DNA of 64,000 bases from Macrostomum hystrix (Eukaryota > Platyhelminthes > Macrostomidae): contig CATNEN010000001.1 of assembly GCA_950097015.1 (NCBI GenBank), positions 13,938,501 through 14,002,500 on the forward strand, read 5' to 3'. The translations under genes and the position numbers were made by a program. The notes below the pieces were generated by a model that worked only from the letters and a program-made list of their open reading frames with translations, was not told the DNA's origin and did no database searches. Shown here one piece after another: positions 1 through 10,789 of the stretch. Every line of letters begins with the position of its first letter. The first letter of the stretch is position 1.

Positions 1-76
1 ATTCATCAGAACAGTAGATCTATAGATTCATCAGAACAGTAGATCTATAGATTCATCAGAACAGTAGATCTATAGA
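1..76. repeat. 25-bp minisatellite at window edge
   Basis: Three nearly perfect copies of a 25-bp unit (attcatcagaacagtagatc plus tatag) run from the window edge to the acceptor region of the exon at 106. The array lies in an intron and is cut by the window edge. Confidence 0.9.
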
Positions 77-105
77 ATTATAGCGGCCCGCAATTCTTCC
101 TCCAG

Positions 106-414
106 GCACTTCGCATTGAGCGTCACAAGCGGGAACAATTTCTAGAGCAGCAGGAGCAACAGAAGCAGCAGCAGATGCTACTGCTAATGAGCCAGGAGTC
201 TCAAACTGGTTTCAGCCTTGCCAGTTACAACCAGCATCAGCAGCAGCAGCATCACCAACTCCTGGAGGACAGCGGCTCTGAGCAGACTCCATTTTTCCGC
301 GACATGCAGGCCAGAGTTCTCAGAGAGACATCCAATAGTGCCAGCTTCTCTGGCGTCAGGAGTCGACAAATGCTGCCTCCGAGACCACTGCCGCCTCAGC
401 AGCAACGGCAGCAT

Positions 415-462
<48 letters not shown>

Positions 463-927
463 TCTGCTCCAAATAAGCGCAAGAATTTCGCGCCAATCAA
501 ACGCACCGGATCGTTCCTAACTAGAAGCAAGGACAGCAGTGCCTCTCTGAGGAATCTGGTTGCCAAGTCAGGCGGCGGTGTCGGCGGCAGCGGCCTCAGA
601 GCAGCCGTCGCCGCCGCTGTAGAAACCAAAGCTGCCAAGAGTTCCACGGCAGTGGCTTGCTTCTCCGTGCACAGCAGGAAACAGCCGAATTCTTCGGCGG
701 CCGCCCAGGGTAGGAAACGCCCTGACCATGCCGCATTGAACCCCAGCGAACCCTTGGCTAAGAAAATGCGCAGCGGCCCTACTCAGCAGCAGCAGCAGCA
801 GAAGCAACAACAAAGGCAGCGCAATTCACTGTTATCGAATTTCTATGCGGTCAACAATGCGGCGGCTGCTGCTGCTGATGCCGCTGCGGCTGCAGCCAAT
901 CTTGAGCCGCCAGCTTCAGCCACGTGA
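106..927 (+). CDS. C-terminal exon of a Gln-rich, basic, nuclear-looking protein (5' part outside window)
   Basis: The reading frame is open from a good 3' splice site (cttcctccag, AG at 104-105) to TGA at 925-927, about 273 residues. The first residues form a charged, Gln-rich helix (ALRIERHKREQFLEQQEQQ). Then come a conserved-looking stretch (TPFFRDMQARVL), a run of about 15 Gln, a basic patch (NKRKNFAPIKRTGSFLTR), small Gly- and Ala-rich tracts and a second basic patch (LAKKMRS). The make-up suggests a nuclear protein. The KRTGSFL motif near the C-terminus faintly recalls the tail of Claspin/Mrc1, but I cannot confirm that. The ATG at 175 is internal; the exon is the last of a gene entering from the left. 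The CAG run would be length-polymorphic. Confidence 0.7.
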
Positions 928-954
928 TCGCCTCCAGTAACACTAGGACATATT

Positions 955-1495
955 GTGTCTTCTCTGTGTCTGTCTGTCTTTCCTGGGTGTCTGTCTGTCT
1001 GTCCTGGGTGTCTGTCTGTCCTGGGCGTCTGTCTGTCCTGGGTGTCTGTCTGTCTTTCCTGTCTGTCTGTCTGTCCTGGGTGTCTGTCTGTCTGTCCTGG
1101 GTGTCTGTCTTTCCTGGGTGTTTGTCTGTCTTTCCTGGGTGTCTGTCTGTCTTTCCTGGGTGTCTGTCTGTCTGTCCTGGGTGTCTGTCTGTCTGTCCTG
1201 TGTGTCTGTCTGTCTGTCCTGTGTGTCTGTCTGTCTGTCCTGGGTGTCTGTCTGTCTGTCCTGGGTGTCTGTCTGTCTGTCCTGGGTGTCTGTCTGTCCT
1301 GGGTGTCTGTCTGTCCTGGGTGTCTGTCTGTCCTGGGTGTCTGTCTGTCTGTCTGTCCTGGGTGTCTGTCTGTCTTTCCTGTCTGTCTGTCTTTCCTGTG
1401 TGTGTCTTTCCTGGGTGTCTGTCTTTCCTGGGTGTCTGTCTGTCTTTCCTGGGTGTCTGTCTGTCTTTCCTGGGTGTCTGTCTGTCTGTCTGTTA
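955..1495. repeat. GTCT-rich minisatellite directly 3' of a stop codon
   Basis: Degenerate repeats of a unit like tttcctgggtgtctgtctgt, 16 to 24 bp long, start about 30 bp after the stop codon of the Gln-rich gene and probably lie in its 3' UTR. All three plus-strand frames and one minus frame stay open because the unit has no stop; these are not genes. A very similar array recurs in NOC3L intron 5 (45350-45800). Confidence 0.9.
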
Positions 1496-1499
1496 TTGT

Positions 1500-2020
1500 A
1501 TCGAGCTATCTGCTCATCTATCCTCAGCTCCGGTCTCATACTCCGCGATTTAATCACCCTAAGTTTTTGTACTAAGTTTGTACAGTAACAGTTTCTTATT
1601 GGTTCATTCGTACTTAACTAATAATCAGCTTGTTTTAAGCATAAACATATTTTTAACACTTTACAATTTACAACGTAGGAAGCTATACTATCTTTCAATG
1701 CACTCTACGCAGTCAGCGAGGTCAGTGCTTGTTCTGAAATACGGGAATGCAGTATCGAACAGTTGAAGCATTTCATTATTGTTTGCTTGTCAAATTGTGG
1801 TTCTAAGCAAAAAGCTATCGTTTTTTGCCACCGCTATTAAATTTAATTGTATATTCACTTTATATTTTGCTAGTTTTACAAAGTGCTAACTTCATGCTTT
1901 GTTTTTAAACAACAAAAATGTTTTTTTATTTCAAAGTCCTACTTTTTTTTATTAAACTCAATTTACCTACTTATAAGCTGTTTAAAGGCTGCTACCCCTT
2001 AAGACTAATTCCAGTCGGGT
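1500..2020. other. AT-rich non-coding spacer
   Basis: AT-rich sequence with homopolymer T runs. I see no supported coding region, RNA gene or repeat. Confidence 0.6.
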
Positions 2021-2025
2021 TTATT

Positions 2026-2995
2026 TAATACACACTCAAAGTGACGGAGTCTGCTCAAGAATCTTCAAAGAAATCCCAATTTAATACACACTCAAAGTGA
2101 CGGAGTCTGCTCAAGAATCTTCCGAGAAATCCCAATTTAATACACACTCAAAGTTACGGAATCTGCTCAATAATCTTCCAAGAAATCCCAATTTAATACA
2201 CACTCAAAGTGACGGAATCTGTTTAAGAATCTTCCAAGAAATCCCAATTTAATACACACAATCCATTTGTGAGAATCTGCTCAAGAATCTTCCCAGAAAT
2301 CCTAATTTAATACACACTCAAAGTGACAGAATCTGCTCAAGAGTCTTCAAAAAAATCCCAATTTAATACACACTCAAAGTGACGGAATCTGTTTAAGAAT
2401 CTTCCAAGAAATCCCAATTTAATACACACAATCCATTTGTGAGAATCTGCTCAAGAATCTTCCGAGAAATCCCAATTTAATGCACACTCAAAGTTACGGA
2501 ATCTGTTCAAGAATCTTCCAAGAAATCCCAATTTAATACACACAATCCATTTGTGAGAATCTGCTCAAGAATCTTCCCAGAAATCCTAATTTAATACACA
2601 CTCAAAGTGACAGAATCTGCTCAAGAGTCTTCAAAAAAATCCCAATTTAATACACACTCAAAGTGACGGAATCTGTTTAAGAACCTTCCAAGAAATCGCA
2701 ATTTAATACACACAATCCATTTGTGAGAATCTGCTCAAGAGTCTTCCAAGAAATCCCAATTTAATACACACAATTCATTTGTGAGAATCTGCTCAAGAGT
2801 CTTCCAAGAAATCCTAATTTAATACACACTCAAAGTGACGGAGTCTGCTCAAGAATCTTCCAAGAAATCCTAATTTAATACACACTCAAAGTGACGGAGT
2901 CTGCTCAAGAGTCTTCCAAGAAATCCTAATTTAATACACACTCAAAGTGACGGAGTCTGCTCAAGAGTCTTCCAAGAAATCTTTATTTAATCCAC
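2026..2995. repeat. Minisatellite of about 54 bp
   Basis: About 17 tandem copies of a unit built from aatttaatacacactcaaag, then tgacggaatctgctcaagaa, then tcttccaagaaatccc. A second unit type replaces the first part with acacaatccatttgtgag and is interspersed, giving a partly higher-order array. A relic of the array end recurs at 14690-14810, before copy 2 of the duplicated locus. Confidence 0.9.
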
Positions 2996-3406
2996 AATCA
3001 ATCAATGGAAATCTAGTTAGAAGTCTTTGAAAAAATCATATTTTTTATATAATTTAGCTATGTTCTACCTGTTAGGAATCTGTTAAAATATCTTGTGTAC
3101 ATCGCTTGAAGAGACAAATGCTTTATTTGCGCTATTGCTATGAGCAATGGGCTTACATTTTTACTACTAACAGCGTAGTGTGTAGCATACATTAAAAGAC
3201 TATTTTGGAATTGTCATGAGTGAAATGTCACAAATAGAAGAAAATATCAAGTAACACACGCTAGTTTTGTCAGTCATTGCCATAGACAATAGCAACTGAA
3301 TCAGCTCTTAAGCATTGATTTTCGATTAGCTATGCTCAAAGAACTCAGACCCAGTGTGAGTTATGAAATAAGCAGCCCAGTCGAGACAAACACATTCGTC
3401 TGTCCA

Positions 3407-6400
3407 ATGAGACGTCGCCGAGAGGATCAGTGCAGAGTTCTGCTCAACCCGGTTAAGGAGCCGGAGGACCCCCATGCCAAGTGTAAGGCTGTTGCGGACA
3501 TGATGGTCAGGCTGGTTTGCCGGGTCCTGCAGGAAATAAATCGCCGAGAAGAGGCCAGGGCTGCAAAGAAGGCTAAAAACGAGGAGTGCCTGGTGGGAAA
3601 CTACTGCCCAATACGGATGAAGCAACTGGCCCAGTTCAACATAGCCACACATCAGACTCGGGCAGTGCCACATTATTATAAGAGGTTCGAGAAATTTGAC
3701 GCAGCAGATCAGCACCTGGACGAACACCAGGTGAGACCGATACTGATGGAACAATTCTCCATGATGTGCTAATACTCGTAGTTTCTGACCATGGAAACCT
3801 CCAAGATGGATTTGGGAGCACTGTCGAGGATTTGGGGCTTAAAGTCCAGGATTTGGGAGCGCTATCTGTTTAAAATGAACAATAATAACAAGCCAGCCTG
3901 TTCGATTGCGATCGACATTCTATCACCAGTGTACATCTCGTGTGTACAGTCCCAAAGTACGCACTAATGTTGAACAGCGACACAACATTCACCATTCAAT
4001 AAGGAAAAAACAAGCGGACATCACACAAAATTATTGCAAGGGAGTAAAAATCACATCATTAATAATCAAATTCTTAAACATCACTTGCATAAAAATGTAG
4101 TCTCCTTAAAGTATGTGACATTTGGCACTATTGGCATTCAGAAGCCAAAGAACGGCTTCGGGACGCTCACCAGGTTCGAAATCCACTTGGAAGCTTGGAT
4201 CTCTTCAATGATTTAATCCGCGAGTTGGCCTCTAACTTACGGACGATACGGTCTCGCCGATAACATCGATAGCCTTTCCGTTGTACGCAATGAGCTTCTT
4301 GGTTGATGACTGCAGCGGTGACCAGTTTCCCAGCTTTCTGAGGGTTCGCTCCGACAAGATGGACACCTTGGCTCCGGATTTAACGAGCAGGTTGAGCCAG
4401 ATGCCTGCACCGTCAACCAGCAGCGGATTCTCACGACCTCAGCGAATTTGGTGCCCTGTGACCTGCACACCCGGCTGAAGTGATTTGCCTTTCCGCAGGC
4501 GTGACATGTCCTGCCATCAGCCAGAAATCGATCGAAAACCGCTCGGCCCGGCCCTCCAACATTCCTGTCAGGTTGCAGTCGAATTTTCTTGACCTCTTCC
4601 TCCGGTTGGACACTGGCCGCTGTTGCGCCTGCGGTCTCGATTGCGCTGACTTCAGCGTTGCTGGTCTTCCACTGCGGGCTCAGGGTCACCGCGTTCTGGA
4701 GTGTCAGGCCATCCTCGATCAGCAGGCGCTCTTGAAATTCGCCTGTCGCTGACCTTCACCAATCTGGTCCCGGATCATTTCTTCCATCATGCCCCGGAAC
4801 TCACATGAGCCCGCCAGAGTGTACAATGCCGCCACGAAGTCCGCAATCTTCTCACACGGCGAGTGTTGCCTGGAGTTTTGTCGGAGCCGGAGTCCTCGTC
4901 GCAGCCACTGCAGCGAAGATTCCCTGCCCTTTAGCACCCAGGCAGTACAGCAGCAGCGCGCGCCTCTTCGCCTCCGGCAAAGTATCGTAGACGGCTGCCA
5001 GGATGTAGTTCTCCAACAAAACTTTACGGCCTCGCCGGTCGTCCCGGCTGCGGCAGGAATTGATCCGGGGCACTTCTGCTGGGCTGTCACCCACCATGTC
5101 TTGCGACTTGCATCTGCACTTTGCAGTTTTGCGCTGTTGGTTCGGGCTTGGTGTGGCGGTCAGACAGGCCTGCAGTCAGCCTGTTTAGCAGACGAAACTC
5201 TCAATGCCAAGTCGGCTCATCACTTTTATTTTTATATATTCGATTGCGATCGATATTCTATCAGCAGTGTACATCTTTGATGTGTACAGTCACAAAGTAT
5301 GCACTAATATTGAACAGCGACACAACACTATCGAGGGTTTGGGGCTTAATATCTAGGTTTTAGGAGCGCTATCAACAATTTCGCGTTGAGCACCCAGGAT
5401 TGGGGATTAGAATTGAGGATATACGGTTAAAAGTTAAGGATTTAGGAGCACTTCTGGTGATTCGAGGAGACCTTGGTAATCAGATCGGGGCCAGCCCCTT
5501 GTTCTGTACTAACGAGAGCTAACCCCTGTATATGTTGAATGCATGGGTCCCAATTTCTACAATTGTTAAAATCATCTATCTCTATTTCAGATTAGACCGA
5601 ATAAAAAGTTAATGTCTTCTTCAACGCAGCAAACTCCGAAGCCCATAATGCTGTCGACACTGCGAAATCAACAGTTGCAGCAGCAGCTACCACAGCCGCA
5701 ACAGCAGCAGCAGCTACAACAGCAGCAACAGCACCTGCTACCACAGCAGCAGCAACAAGAGCAGCAACAGCAGAAGCAGCTACCACAGCAGCTACCACAG
5801 CAGGAACAAGAGCAGCAGCTTCCACAGAAGCGGCAACAGCAGCAGCTAGAACAGAAGCAGCCAAAGCAGCAGCTAGAACAGAAGCAGCCAAAGCAGCAGC
5901 TAGAACAGCAGCAGCCAAAGCAGCAGCTAGAACAGCAGCAGCCAAAGCAGCAGCTAGAACAGAAGCAGCCAAAACAGCAGCTAGAACAGCAGCAGCCAAA
6001 GCAGCAGCTAGAACAGCAGCAGCTAGAACAGCAGCAGCCAAAGCAGCAGCTAAAACAGAAGCAGCCAAAGCAGCAGCTAGAACAAAAGCTGCCAAAGCAG
6101 CAGCTAGAACAGAAGCAGCCAAAGCAGCAGCTAGAACAGAAGCAGCCAAAGCAGCAGCTAGAACAGCAGCAGCCAAAGCAGCAGCTAGAACAGCAGCAGC
6201 CAAAGCATCAGCTAGAACAGCAGCAGCCAAAGCATCAGCTAGAACAGCAGCAGCCAAAGCATCAGCTAGAACAGAAGCAGCCAAAGCATCAGCTAGAACA
6301 GAAGCAGCCAAAGCAGCAGCTAGAAAAGCAGCAGCCAAAGCAGCAGCTTGAACAGAAGCAGCCAAAACAGCAGCTAGAACAGAAGCAGCCAAAGCAGCAG

Positions 6401-9400
6401 CTAGAACAGAAGCAGCCAAAGCAGCAGCTAGAACAGAAGCAGCCAAAACAGCAGCTAGAAAAGCAGCAGCCAAAGCATCAGCTAGAACAGAAGCAGCCAA
6501 AGCAGCAGCTAGAACAGAAGCAGCTAAAGCATCAGCTAGAACAGAAGCAGCCAAAGCGGCAGCTAGAACAGCAGCAGCCAAAGCAGCAGCTAGAACAGCA
6601 GCAGCCAAAGCAGCAGCTAGAACAGAAGCAGCCAAAGCAGCAGCTAGAACAGAAGCAGCCAAAGCAGCAGCTAGAACAGAAGCAGCCAAAGCATCAGCTA
6701 GAACAGAAGCAGCCAAAGCAGCAGCTAGAACAGAAGCAGCCAAAGCATCAGCTAGAACAGAAGCAGCCAAAGCAGCAGCTAGAACAGAAGCAGCCAAAAC
6801 AGCAGCTAGAACAGCAGCAGCTAGAACAGCAGCAGCCAAAGCAGCAGCCAAAGCAGCAGCTAGAACAGAAGCAGCCAAAGCAGCAGCTAGAACAGAAGCA
6901 GCCAAAGCAGCTGCTAGAACAGCAGCAGCCAAAGCAGCAGCTAGAACAGCAGCAGCCAAAGCATCAGCTAGAACAGAAGCAGCCAAAACAGCAGCTAGAA
7001 CAGCAGCAGCCAAAGCAGCAGCTAGAACAGAAGCAGCCAAAGCAGCAGCTAGAACAGAAGCAGCCAAAGCATCAGCTAGAACAGAAGCAGCCAAAGCATC
7101 AGCTAGAACAGAAGCAGCCAAAGCATCAGCTAGAACAGAAGCAGCCAAAGCAGCAGCTAGAACAGAAGCAGCCAAAACAGCAGCTAGAACAGCAGCAGCC
7201 AAAGCAGCAGCCAAAGCAGCAGCTAGAACAGAAGCAGCCAAAGCAGCAGCTAGAACAGAAGCAGCCAAAGCAGCTGCTAGAACAGCAGCAGCCAAAGCAG
7301 CAGCTAGAACAGCAGCAGCCAAAGCATCAGCTAGAACAGAAGCAGCCAAAACAGCAGCTAGAACAGCAGCAGCAAAAGCAAGAGCAACAACAGCAAAAGC
7401 AAAAGCAGCAGCTAGAACAGCAGCAGCCAAAGCAGCAGCTAGAACAGAAGCAGCCAAAGCGGCAGCTAGAACAGCAGCAGCCAAAGCAGCAGCTAGAACA
7501 GAAGCAGCCAAAGCAGCAGCTAGAACAGAAGCAGCCAAAGCAGCAGCTAGAACAGAAGCAGCCAAAGCATCAGCTAGAACAGAAGCAGCCAAAGCATCAG
7601 CTAGAACAGAAGCAGCCAAAGCAGCAGCTAGAACAGAAGCAGCCAAAGCAGCAGCTAGAACAGAAGCAGCCAAAGCAGCAGCTAGAACAGAAGCAGCCAA
7701 AGCATCAGCTAGAACAGAAGCAGCCAAAGCAGCAGCTAGAACAGAAGCAGCCAAAACAGCAGCTAGAAAAGCAGCAGCCAAAGCATCAGCTAGAACAGCA
7801 GCAGCCAAAGCAGCAGCTAGAACAGCAGCAGCAAAAGCAAGAGCAACAACAGCAAAAGCAAAAGCAGCAGCTAGAACAGCAGCAGCCAAAGCAGCAGCTA
7901 GAACAGAAGCAGCCAAAGCAGCAGCTTGAACAGAAGCAGCCAAAGCATCAGCTAGAACAGCAGCAGCCAAAGCAGCAGCTAGAACAGCAGCAGCATAAGC
8001 AGCAGCTAGAACAGAAGAAGCAAAAGCAGCAGCAGCAAAAGCAAGAGCTTCAACAGAAGAAGCAAAAGCAGCAGCAGCAAAAGCAAGAGCTACAACAACA
8101 ACAGCAGCAGCAGCAGCAGGAAAAGCAGCAGCTAAAGCAGCAGCTAAAGCAGCAGCAGCAGCAGCAAAAGCAGCAGCAGCAGCAGCAAAAGCAGCAGCAG
8201 CAGCAGGAAAAGCAGCAGCTAAAGCAGCAGCAGCAGCAGCAAAAGCAGCAACAGCAGCAGGAAAAGCAACAGCTACAACAGCAGCAGCTACAACAGAAGA
8301 AGCAAAAGCAGCTGCAAAAGCTGCTGCTAAAACAGCAGCAGCAACAAGCAAAAGTTTCGCATCAGCCCACAGCCGCTGAAGTTGATGAGGCTATCAAGCA
8401 GTCAGCCGACGAAGAGAAGGTTTTGGCAAAGAAGCGGTTGTCCGACAGCAATGGTAGGAAAGTAGTCCCCTCTACATCCCTCGGTAGAGGGGATTTGCCA
8501 GGGCACCACGACAATACGGAGACGACGGCCCCCACACAACCACAAGATGGCCCCCAGCCTACACCCACCCGGTCCCAGAACCCCCGCCCGACCCCAAACC
8601 AAGGGCGCCTCCGATCCTTTACCAGACCCCAAATCAAGCACCCCACCGGGTACCAAGACCCACCAAGGCCCCCAACGATCCTGCACCCCATCCGATTCCA
8701 GGGCCCCCACCTATCCTGCAACCCATCCGATACCAAGGCCCCCTCCTATACTGTACCCTATCCCATACAAAGGCCCCACCTATCCTGCACCCCATCCGAT
8801 ACCAAGGCCCCCTCCTATACTGTACCCTATCCCATACCAAGGCCCCACCTATCCTGCACCCCATCCGATACCAAGGCCCCCTCCTTTACTGCACCCTATC
8901 CCATACCAAGGCCCCACCTATCCTGCACCCCATCCGATACCAAGGCCCCCTCCTTTACTGCACCCTATCCCATACCAAGGCCCCACCTATCCTGCACCCC
9001 ATCCGACACCAAGGCCCTCCTATCCTGCACCCCATCCGATACCAAGGCCCCCTCCTTTACTGCACCCTATCCCATACCAAGGCCCCACCAATCCTGCACC
9101 CCATCCGATACCAAGGCCCCCTCCTTTACTGCACCCTATCCCATACCAAGGCCCCACCTATCCTGCACCCCATCCGATACCAAGGCCCCCTCCTTTACTG
9201 CACCTTATCCCATACCAAGGCCCCACCAATCCTGCACCCCATCCGATACCAAGGCGCCCTCCTTTACTGCACCCTATCCCATACCAAGGCCCCACCTATC
9301 CTGCACCCCATCCGATACCAAGGCCCCCTCTTATGCTGCACCTTATCCCATACCAAGGCCCCACCTATCCTGCACCCCATCCGACACCAAGGCCCTCCTA

Positions 9401-9676
9401 TCCTGCACCCCATCCGACACCAAGGCCCTCCTATCCTGCACCCCATCCCATACCAAGGCCCTCTTATCCTGCACTCCATCCGACACCAAGGCCCTCCTAT
9501 CCTGCACCCCATCTCATACAAAGGCTCCCTCCTATCCTGCACCCCATCCTTTACCACGGCTTCCGCCTATCCTGCACCCCATCCCTTTCCAAGGCTCCCT
9601 CCTATCCTGCACCCCATTCCTTACCAAGGCTCCCTTCTATCCTCCACCCCATCCTACTGATCGACTGAGCCACTGA
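3407..9676 (+). CDS. Duplicated Gln-rich gene, copy 1 (two exons, 27-bp repeat expansion)
   Basis: Exon 1 is 3407-3730 and exon 2 is 5591-9676, joined in phase 0 through CACCAG|gtgaga and tctatttcag|ATTAGA; the product would be about 1469 residues. Exon 1 encodes a basic, charged helical domain (MRRRREDQCRVL, EPEDPHAKC, EINRREEARAAKKAK). Exon 2 opens with a Gln-rich leader, runs through about 80 copies of a 9-residue repeat (PKQQLEQKQ and variants), then reaches a short conserved tail, HQPTAAEVDEAIKQSADEEK, shared with copy 2. After that tail a Pro-rich repeat stays open to 9676, where copy 2 simply stops. I do not recognise the family. The intron carries a gag-only LTR element. Translation of the last 400 residues is doubtful because another frame is also open there. 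Confidence 0.6.
3899..5327 (-). mobile_element. Gag-only LTR retroelement relic (TR-GAG-like)
   Basis: Two direct repeats of about 90 bp, 3899-3987 and 5237-5327, share most of their bases; the left one starts TGTT and both end AACA, as LTRs do. Between them the minus strand encodes Ty3/Gypsy-type Gag pieces: a helical segment (4719-5000, CEFRGMMEEMIRDQIGEG) and a zinc knuckle CHACGKANHFSRVC (CX2CX4HX4C, near 4490-4535), followed by a retropepsin-like stretch in another frame (about 4240-4440) where the usual Asp-Ser/Thr-Gly reads Lys-Ser-Gly. No reverse transcriptase or integrase is present. It sits in the intron of copy 1 and is absent from copy 2. I could not find a clean target duplication. 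Confidence 0.65.
4237..5090 (-). pseudogene. Degenerate Ty3/Gypsy Gag-protease remnant
   Basis: Minus-strand frames 4719-5090, 4431-4613 and 4237-4689 carry consecutive parts of one Gag-protease region: a capsid-like C-terminal helix, the CCHC zinc knuckle and a decayed aspartic protease. Several frameshifts are needed to join them and the protease lacks its catalytic Asp, so the region is non-functional. Its product would have been the structural nucleocapsid of an LTR retroelement. Confidence 0.6.
5830..8345 (+). repeat. 27-bp coding minisatellite (Gln-rich)
   Basis: About 80 copies of a 27-bp unit (caaagcagcagctagaacag plus aagcagc) occupy 5850-8000, followed by shorter CAG/AAG-rich repeats to 8345. 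Variants (CAG to CAT, AAG to CAG) are shared between distant units, and a block of about 430 bp near 7200-7400 repeats near 7780-7880 and 6830-7000, showing segmental duplication inside the array. The length is a multiple of three, so the frame is kept. The antisense strand is open as an Ala/Val/Leu polypeptide of more than 900 codons, which is a shadow. Confidence 0.9.
8690..9655 (+). repeat. 69-bp and 33-bp Pro-rich minisatellite
   Basis: About nine copies of a 69-bp unit (reads as SDTKAPSFTAPYPIPRPHL plus four residues in the frame of copy 1) followed by several 33-bp units derived from it. Both unit sizes are multiples of three, so two plus-strand frames and one minus frame remain open; openness here is not evidence of translation. 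Confidence 0.85.
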
Positions 9677-9699
9677 TCGGCGATCCGTGGTGGATAGGA

Positions 9700-10124
9700 T
9701 ATTACCCTGCGGAGTCTGACGAGTGTGCAGCATTGGCAGCAAGGCTTAAACTCGACCAACTGATGCAAGTATACGACAGGAAGCCGGCGGAGTGGGACGA
9801 ACACTGGGAGGCCTTCAAAGCATTTCAGGCTAAATTTCGAAAGAGATTTGCAGCCGAGACATCGGAGCTAGCTGAAGGCAAGCCAGAGAAGAGCCTACAG
9901 CCTTCATGTCACCAGCAACCAAGGTATTGATCGCGCATTGGATTAAGCAACAACTAATCAATTCCAAAATATACTTTTTAAATGTTGTTTCGAACCATGA
10001 TGCTGCCCAGGCACTTTTGTAAATATTGCTCAAGAAATAGTGGCCATAATATTGCCAATAAAAGAAAAAAATCTTTTTATTTTCATCAGCCTTGTTGCAC
10101 AAACGCTATTAAGTAGCATTTTGG
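9700..10124. other. Spacer with a small unassigned open frame
   Basis: A 65-codon plus frame at 9733-9930 (KPAEWDEHWEAFKAFQAKF) is charged and helical but has no recognisable relatives or splice context, so I leave it uncalled. The rest is AT-rich and includes a TTTATT at 10125-10130 that would be a poly(A) signal for the minus-strand TBP-like unit. Confidence 0.4.
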
Positions 10125-10130
10125 TTTATT
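10125..10130 (-). promoter_or_regulatory. Candidate poly(A) signal AATAAA for the TBP-like unit
   Basis: Minus-strand AATAAA about 150 bp beyond the stop at 10278, the spacing expected for a 3' UTR. Confidence 0.4.
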
Positions 10131-10277
10131 TTCATTTTTGAATGCATGAAATTACAGATCAAAATTACAATGAGCCTCAGGCTATTATACTCATACTGCG
10201 GTACGAATGAAAGAGAATTCATTTTACAGAAGCAGAAAACTCGAGCACAACTCCATTAAACAGCTCCGGCTCGAATG

Positions 10278-10692
10278 TTACCCGATGTGGTCACTTAGAC
10301 TTGACTTCCTCCAACCAAAGTTGATGATGAATGAGGCTGAAAATTCGTCGTAGAGGTAATGGTGTTGATGCGAAACTGGGGCAGACTGGGCAATTGGCAA
10401 GTCCGCAATCAGTCGCACAACCTTCTTCCTCTCCGCGAGAGCTTCCTCCACGCTTCTGGCTCCACGGACAGACACGTGCCCGGTCGGGTACAACAGCGCG
10501 GTCACTCGAAGTTGCCGTGCTCCGCCCTTCATCACCACGGCAAGGGTTCGAGGATGAATCAGGCGATGTTGAATGTTGCTATACTGAGTGAGGCAGATGC
10601 AGAGTGATGAAATTCGTCAGCTGAAGCAGGTCCATCCTGGTCGCCAGAATGGCTCCAGTCACGATGTTTGTCACGCGAATTGTCGAGGCCAT
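10278..10692 (-). pseudogene. TBP-family (TBP-like) single-lobe gene with frameshift
   Basis: From ATG at 10692 the minus strand reads MASTIRVTNIVTGAILATRM and on, matching the start of a TATA-binding-protein lobe (xIxNIVstvxLgckLDL). A one-base frameshift near 10580 interrupts it with TAG; the next frame continues as HPRTLAVVMKGGARQL, then RVTALLYPTGHVSVRGARS and VEEALAERKKVVRLIADL. This follows the TBP order: [30 protein letters not shown], then a Lys/Arg-rich helix. The second lobe expected of TBP is not found; the frame ends at 10278. The family binds promoter DNA in the pre-initiation complex. A TATA box lies upstream and a poly(A) signal downstream, so this was or is a transcription unit. 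It could be a decayed TBP-related paralogue, or a live gene with a sequencing error. Confidence 0.6.
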
Positions 10693-10737
10693 TTTCAGAC
10701 GGTCGAGCGAAGTGTCGGTGCCTGCTGCAGATAGCTA

Positions 10738-10746
10738 CTTTTATAG
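10738..10746 (-). promoter_or_regulatory. TATA box of the TBP-like unit
   Basis: On the minus strand CTATAAAAG lies about 46 bp upstream of the ATG at 10692, which would put a start site near 10712 and give a very short leader. The same nine bases occur at 62362-62370. Confidence 0.5.
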
Positions 10747-10789
10747 CACCATAGCGGCGTGGCGGCAGCCAATCAGCGTAGAGCGCCAC

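Noticed and set aside
924-1588. Four overlapping Cys/Leu/Ser- or Asp/Arg/Gln-rich frames of about 200 codons
   Set aside because: GTCT minisatellite open in all frames; no conserved domain or splice context.
5592-8351. A minus-strand frame of 919 codons, Ala/Val/Leu-rich
   Set aside because: Antisense shadow of the 27-bp Gln array; openness follows from unit length and composition.
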